A DNA stretch of 9,075 nt, taken from NCBI GenBank assembly GCA_016844425.1, contig JAERML010000054.1, positions 1-9,075 on the forward strand, read 5' to 3'. A program made the translations under genes and the position numbers. The notes below the pieces were generated by a model that saw only the letters and a list, made by a program, of their open reading frames with translations, was not told the DNA's origin and ran no database searches. This stretch comes from Bacteroidota bacterium. GTDB lineage: Bacteria; Bacteroidota; UBA10030; UBA6906. Position 1 is the first letter of the stretch. The number at the start of each line of letters is the position of its first letter. Below are positions 6,584-9,075 of the stretch, one piece after another.

Positions 6584-7344
6584 GTACGCCGTTTTCAACC
6601 CGTCTTCTTTCGGCGCTTACAGCAGCCCGGTGCGTCGTTGCCTTCACAGGTGCGGGCATGTCCGCGGAAAGCGGCGTGCCGACATTCCGTGGGACGGATG
6701 GCATCTGGTCGAAGTTCAAACCGGAAGAGCTTGCGAGCATGTCTGCATTCATGAAGAATCCCGCCCTCGTGTGGGAATGGTACGCCGAACGAAAAAGAGT
6801 GATCTCGGGGATCCACCCGAATGCGGGACATCTGGCTCTCGTACGCATGCAGGGACTGTTTCCTGACTTCGCGATCGTCACTCAGAATATAGACAACCTC
6901 CACCAACGGGCTGGAAGCACGATGGTCTATGAGTTACATGGAAACATCGAACGCAATTATTGTATCAAATGCGGAGCTCCTGCTTCCAATGATGAGGTAC
7001 TCGCGCAACACGGAGTGCCGACTTGTGCCCGGTGCGGCGGAACCATTCGTCCCGACGTTGTGTGGTTCGGTGAAATGCTTCCAGAGGATGAGTGGAGACA
7101 CTCGGAACGAGCCATGTCCAGAGCTGACGTGTGTCTCTCCATCGGTACCTCGGGGATCGTATATCCGGCAGCATCACTTCCTCTGCTTGCTAAACAGCAT
7201 GGCGCGTTTCTCGTTGAAATCAATCCGGAAAGAACGCCGCTTTCCGACGTTGCAGATGAAGTGATCACTGGCCCCTCCGGAGTAATTCTTCCGGCACTAT
7301 TTGATCAGGTGGCGGCTTCACAGTCACATTCCCTCCGGTATTAG
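6580..7344 (+). CDS. cobB: NAD-dependent protein deacylase, class III sirtuin (Sirt5/CobB type)
   Basis: The product is 254 residues, the normal bacterial sirtuin size. The Rossmann NAD site is GAGMSAESGVPTFRG (24-38). TQNIDNLH (101-108) and the catalytic His120 in ELHGN follow. A zinc ribbon is complete: Cys128 and Cys131, Cys149 and Cys152. GTSGIVYPAA and EINPE close the NAD fold. Residues A52, Y68 and R71 (in WEWYAERKR) match the Ala and Tyr-x-x-Arg that bind acidic acyl groups in Sirt5 and E. coli CobB, so it should remove succinyl or malonyl groups from lysine, perhaps with acetyl too, releasing nicotinamide and O-acyl-ADP-ribose. It is cytosolic. Its ATG overlaps the acylase TGA and pyruvate kinase follows after 13 nt, so it sits mid-operon. 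The start could instead be ATG 6550. The gene symbol reflects the CobB-type class only. Confidence 0.93.
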   Translation: MSTPFSTRLLSALTAARCVVAFTGAGMSAESGVPTFRGTDGIWSKFKPEELASMSAFMKNPALVWEWYAERKRVISGIHPNAGHLALVRMQGLFPDFAIVTQNIDNLHQRAGSTMVYELHGNIERNYCIKCGAPASNDEVLAQHGVPTCARCGGTIRPDVVWFGEMLPEDEWRHSERAMSRADVCLSIGTSGIVYPAASLPLLAKQHGAFLVEINPERTPLSDVADEVITGPSGVILPALFDQVAASQSHSLRY

Positions 7345-7357
7345 CTTCCTGACTGGC

Positions 7358-8800
7358 ATGATTGAATTCAAACAGGCAAAAGCGAAGATCGTTTGTACGC
7401 TCGGACCATCCAGCAACTCGGTGGACACACTGGTCAATCTCATCCGTTCGGGAATGGATGTAGTACGTCTGAATTTTTCCCATGGCACCCACAACGAGCA
7501 TCGTGCGACAGTCAAGAATGTCCAGGAGGCAACAAGGCGGACCGGAATGGAAGTAACCGTTTTGCAGGATCTACAAGGACCCAAGATCCGGATCGGGGAC
7601 TTCGGAGTTCCATTCATCGAGTTGAAACAGGGGAAACGTTTTGCTATCACCACGGAGCCGGTCGTCGGTACGGAGGAAGTTGTGTCGACGACCTATGCCA
7701 ACCTGACCAGGGATGTCCGGCCCGGCGACCGGATTCTTCTCGACGATGGCAAGCTTCGTCTCCGTGTACTTGAAGTGAAGAGAAATACCGTGGTGGGAGA
7801 AGTGGAAATTGGTGGTACCCTGAGCGCCCACAAGGGAATCAATCTGCCTGGAGTTTCTGTCAGCGCACCATCGTTTACCGAGAAGGACCTCAAGGACCTG
7901 GAATTTGGGATCACGCTGGACATCGACTATGTCGCTCTATCGTTTGTACGGACTGCCGATGATATCCGTGGACTGCGAAAGATCATCATCGAGCGGGTTG
8001 AAAAAGGGCGCTTTCTCCCAATCATCGCCAAGATCGAGAAGCCCCAAGCTGTCGCAAATATCGATGCGATCATTACAGAAGCCGACGGTATCATGATTGC
8101 CCGCGGCGATCTCGGCGTGGAACTCCCCGCCGAAGACGTTCCGATTCTCCAGAAGATGATCATCAAGAAATGCAATGCTTTGGGCAAGCCGGTGATTATT
8201 GCCACGCAAATGCTTGAGTCGATGATCAACAACCCGACGCCCACGCGCGCAGAAGCGAGTGATGTAGCGAACGCGGTTCTGGATGGCGGGGACGCGGTAA
8301 TGCTGAGTGGAGAAACGTCGGTCGGGAAGTACCCGTTGGAAGCGGTACAAATTATGGACAGGATCATCAAGAAAGTGGAGTCCGAGCAAGTCGGACAGGT
8401 GCAGGCACTGGAACGAACGCTTGGTGTGGTGGAAAGCCGGCTGGACGCGCTGGGCCGCGCGGCATGTATGCTGGCAGAGCAGATGAATGCTGCAGCGATC
8501 ATCACAGTGACACATTCCGGTGAGACAGCGAGGATTATTGCTCGCTACCGGCCGCGCCCAAAGATCATTGCCATTACTGATCGCACCAAGATTCTCCGGC
8601 GTCTCAATCTCATATGGGGCGTCCACGGAATGGTGATCGAGGAACTGATTGATGATTCCGACAAGGCACTGCAGAAGATTCAGGAGAGCCTGGTCAATTC
8701 AGGCCTCGTGCGGCGGGGAGAGTACGTGGTGATGCTGGCCGGGCAGCCATTCTTCGCGCGCGGTTCAACGAACTTCATCAAGGTGGAGAAGATCCTCTAG
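7358..8800 (+). CDS. pyk: Pyruvate kinase
   Basis: The enzyme (480 residues, standard length) converts phosphoenolpyruvate and ADP to pyruvate and ATP, the last step of glycolysis, in the cytoplasm. It opens with KAKIVCTLGPSS (8-19), then the nucleotide/PEP motif RLNFSHG (37-43). DLQGPKIRIG starts the B domain, followed by the return to the barrel at SAPSFTEKDL. The active-site signature IIAKIEKPQA has catalytic Lys225 and metal ligand Glu227; ARGDLGVE supplies Asp251. The MLSGETSVGKYP block follows. The C-terminal allosteric domain (THSGETARIIARYRP to GSTNF) is complete and there is no extra PEP-utiliser domain. ATG 7358 gives the family N-terminus; a TTG at 7301 would lie inside the sirtuin gene. 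No clear ribosome site is seen, consistent with translation coupled to the sirtuin 13 nt upstream. The stop TAG (8798-8800) is part of the CTAG that borders the repeat element downstream. Confidence 0.96.
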   Translation: MIEFKQAKAKIVCTLGPSSNSVDTLVNLIRSGMDVVRLNFSHGTHNEHRATVKNVQEATRRTGMEVTVLQDLQGPKIRIGDFGVPFIELKQGKRFAITTEPVVGTEEVVSTTYANLTRDVRPGDRILLDDGKLRLRVLEVKRNTVVGEVEIGGTLSAHKGINLPGVSVSAPSFTEKDLKDLEFGITLDIDYVALSFVRTADDIRGLRKIIIERVEKGRFLPIIAKIEKPQAVANIDAIITEADGIMIARGDLGVELPAEDVPILQKMIIKKCNALGKPVIIATQMLESMINNPTPTRAEASDVANAVLDGGDAVMLSGETSVGKYPLEAVQIMDRIIKKVESEQVGQVQALERTLGVVESRLDALGRAACMLAEQMNAAAIITVTHSGETARIIARYRPRPKIIAITDRTKILRRLNLIWGVHGMVIEELIDDSDKALQKIQESLVNSGLVRRGEYVVMLAGQPFFARGSTNFIKVEKIL

Positions 8801-8815
8801 CGGGATGCTGAAAAA
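8801..8815. repeat. Left terminal inverted repeat
   Basis: CGGGATGCTGAAAAA pairs with the reverse complement of 8936-8950 (CGGGTTGATGAGAAA) at 12 of 15 positions. With the flanking CTAG the symmetry extends to 16 of 19. Confidence 0.6.
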
Positions 8816-8819
8816 AGAA

Positions 8820-8914
8820 AACCGCCAAGGCGCCAAATGCGCCAAGAACATTCTAAGCGGTTGATTCGCACAGATTTCAATGATCCTCTTGGTGTTCTTG
8901 GCGTCATGGCGGTT
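8820..8914. repeat. Symmetric hairpin of CGCCAAG heptamers (three per arm)
   Basis: The left arm 8820-8850 carries CGCCAAG (8823), CGCCAAA (8831) and CGCCAAG (8840), at steps of 8 and 9 nt. The right arm 8884-8914, read on the complement, carries CGCCATG, CGCCAAG and CACCAAG at the same 8- and 9-nt steps. The arms align without gaps at 23 of 31 positions around a 33-nt loop (8851-8883). A shifted pairing also gives a perfect 11-bp match, CGCCAAGAACA (8840-8850) with TGTTCTTGGCG (8893-8903). In RNA it would form a long stem in the 3' untranslated region of pyruvate kinase. No T-tract follows, so it is not a standard intrinsic terminator. Confidence 0.65.
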
Positions 8915-8935
8915 CGATCTTCTGTTTGAAGAGAG

Positions 8936-8950
8936 TTTCTCATCAACCCG
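8936..8950. repeat. Right terminal inverted repeat
   Basis: TTTCTCATCAACCCG is the partner of 8801-8815 and is followed directly by CTAG (8951-8954), mirroring the CTAG before the left repeat. Confidence 0.6.
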
Positions 8951-8954
8951 CTAG

Positions 8955-9075
8955 CTGCCTTTGTCCCACAAGAGTCTCAGGGTGCACCATTGTTGTCTCA
9001 CTTTGGTGCTGCCTTCCTACCACAACCTGCAGCAGTTCTCCCGCTTTGTGTCGATTTCTTGAGAAAACACACACC
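8955..9075. other. Non-coding window edge, nothing recognised
   Basis: The last 121 bases contain no convincing reading frame on either strand, no ribosome site, no tRNA-like fold that I can see, and no clear promoter. It is probably intergenic sequence leading to a gene beyond the window. Confidence 0.5.

Larger units (their letters stand above)
8801..8950. mobile_element. MITE-like non-coding element with terminal inverted repeats, flanked by CTAG
   Basis: A segment of 150 bp is bounded by imperfect inverted repeats (8801-8815 and 8936-8950, 12 of 15 matching) and by CTAG on both sides (8797-8800 and 8951-8954). CTAG is palindromic, so it may be a target-site duplication (CTAG or the central TA) or simply part of the inverted repeat. 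The interior has no reading frame of note and holds a long imperfect hairpin of CGCCAAG-type units. The structure fits a miniature inverted-repeat transposable element or another dispersed repeat family, but copy number cannot be judged from one window. The left boundary touches the pyruvate kinase stop codon. Confidence 0.55.

Noticed and set aside
7927..8626. Two long - strand frames (192 and 229 residues)
   Set aside because: Both are antisense to the conserved barrel and allosteric domains of pyruvate kinase; no protein features of their own.
8820..8914. CRISPR array
   Set aside because: The heptamers are too short, lie in opposite orientations and have 1-2 nt spacers; no cas genes are nearby.

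Overview
This looks like a stretch of chromosome from a Gram-negative, mid-GC bacterium, most likely in the Bacteroidota/Chlorobiota (Ignavibacteria- or Kapabacteria-like) group. The basis is two Sec-exported outer-membrane beta-barrel proteins of types common in that group (a FadL/PorV-like porin and a YjbH-like barrel), a Tyr/Gly-rich lipoprotein-like surface protein, clear Shine-Dalgarno sites and uniform codon use. The phylum is inferred from protein style only. All genes are on the + strand.

Layout: (1) 1-732 is the C-terminal part of an amidohydrolase that enters from the left and ends in an unusual proline-rich tail. (2) 815-1585 encodes a secreted beta-barrel protein. (3) 1790-2601 is a lipoprotein-like locus: a well-formed lipoprotein signal peptide (1790-1861) stops exactly after its lipobox Cys, and the mature low-complexity domain continues in the -1 frame (1840-2601), an apparent frameshift. 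(4) 2663-4087 encodes a FadL/PorV-type outer-membrane protein, followed by a clean intrinsic terminator at 4124-4150. (5) 4172-6583 penicillin-acylase-family N-terminal nucleophile hydrolase, (6) 6580-7344 class III (Sirt5/CobB-type) sirtuin and (7) 7358-8800 pyruvate kinase form a tight run (ATGA overlap, then a 13-nt gap) that is probably one operon.

The right end (8801-9075) has no gene. It holds a compact MITE-like element of about 150 bp with imperfect 15-bp terminal inverted repeats, flanked on both sides by CTAG. The left CTAG contains the stop codon of pyruvate kinase. Inside it lies a symmetric hairpin made of CGCCAAG-type heptamers, three per arm, with matching 8/9-nt spacing. I see nothing in the last 121 bases.

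How the genes work together: the left half is envelope biogenesis or surface proteins that look separately transcribed. The right half couples two deacylating enzymes (one anchored outside the inner membrane, one cytosolic NAD-dependent) with the last enzyme of glycolysis. The strongest leads are the repeat element seated on the pyk stop codon, the lipobox frameshift, and the acylase-sirtuin-pyk cluster. No complete novel defence or mobile system is visible in this window.
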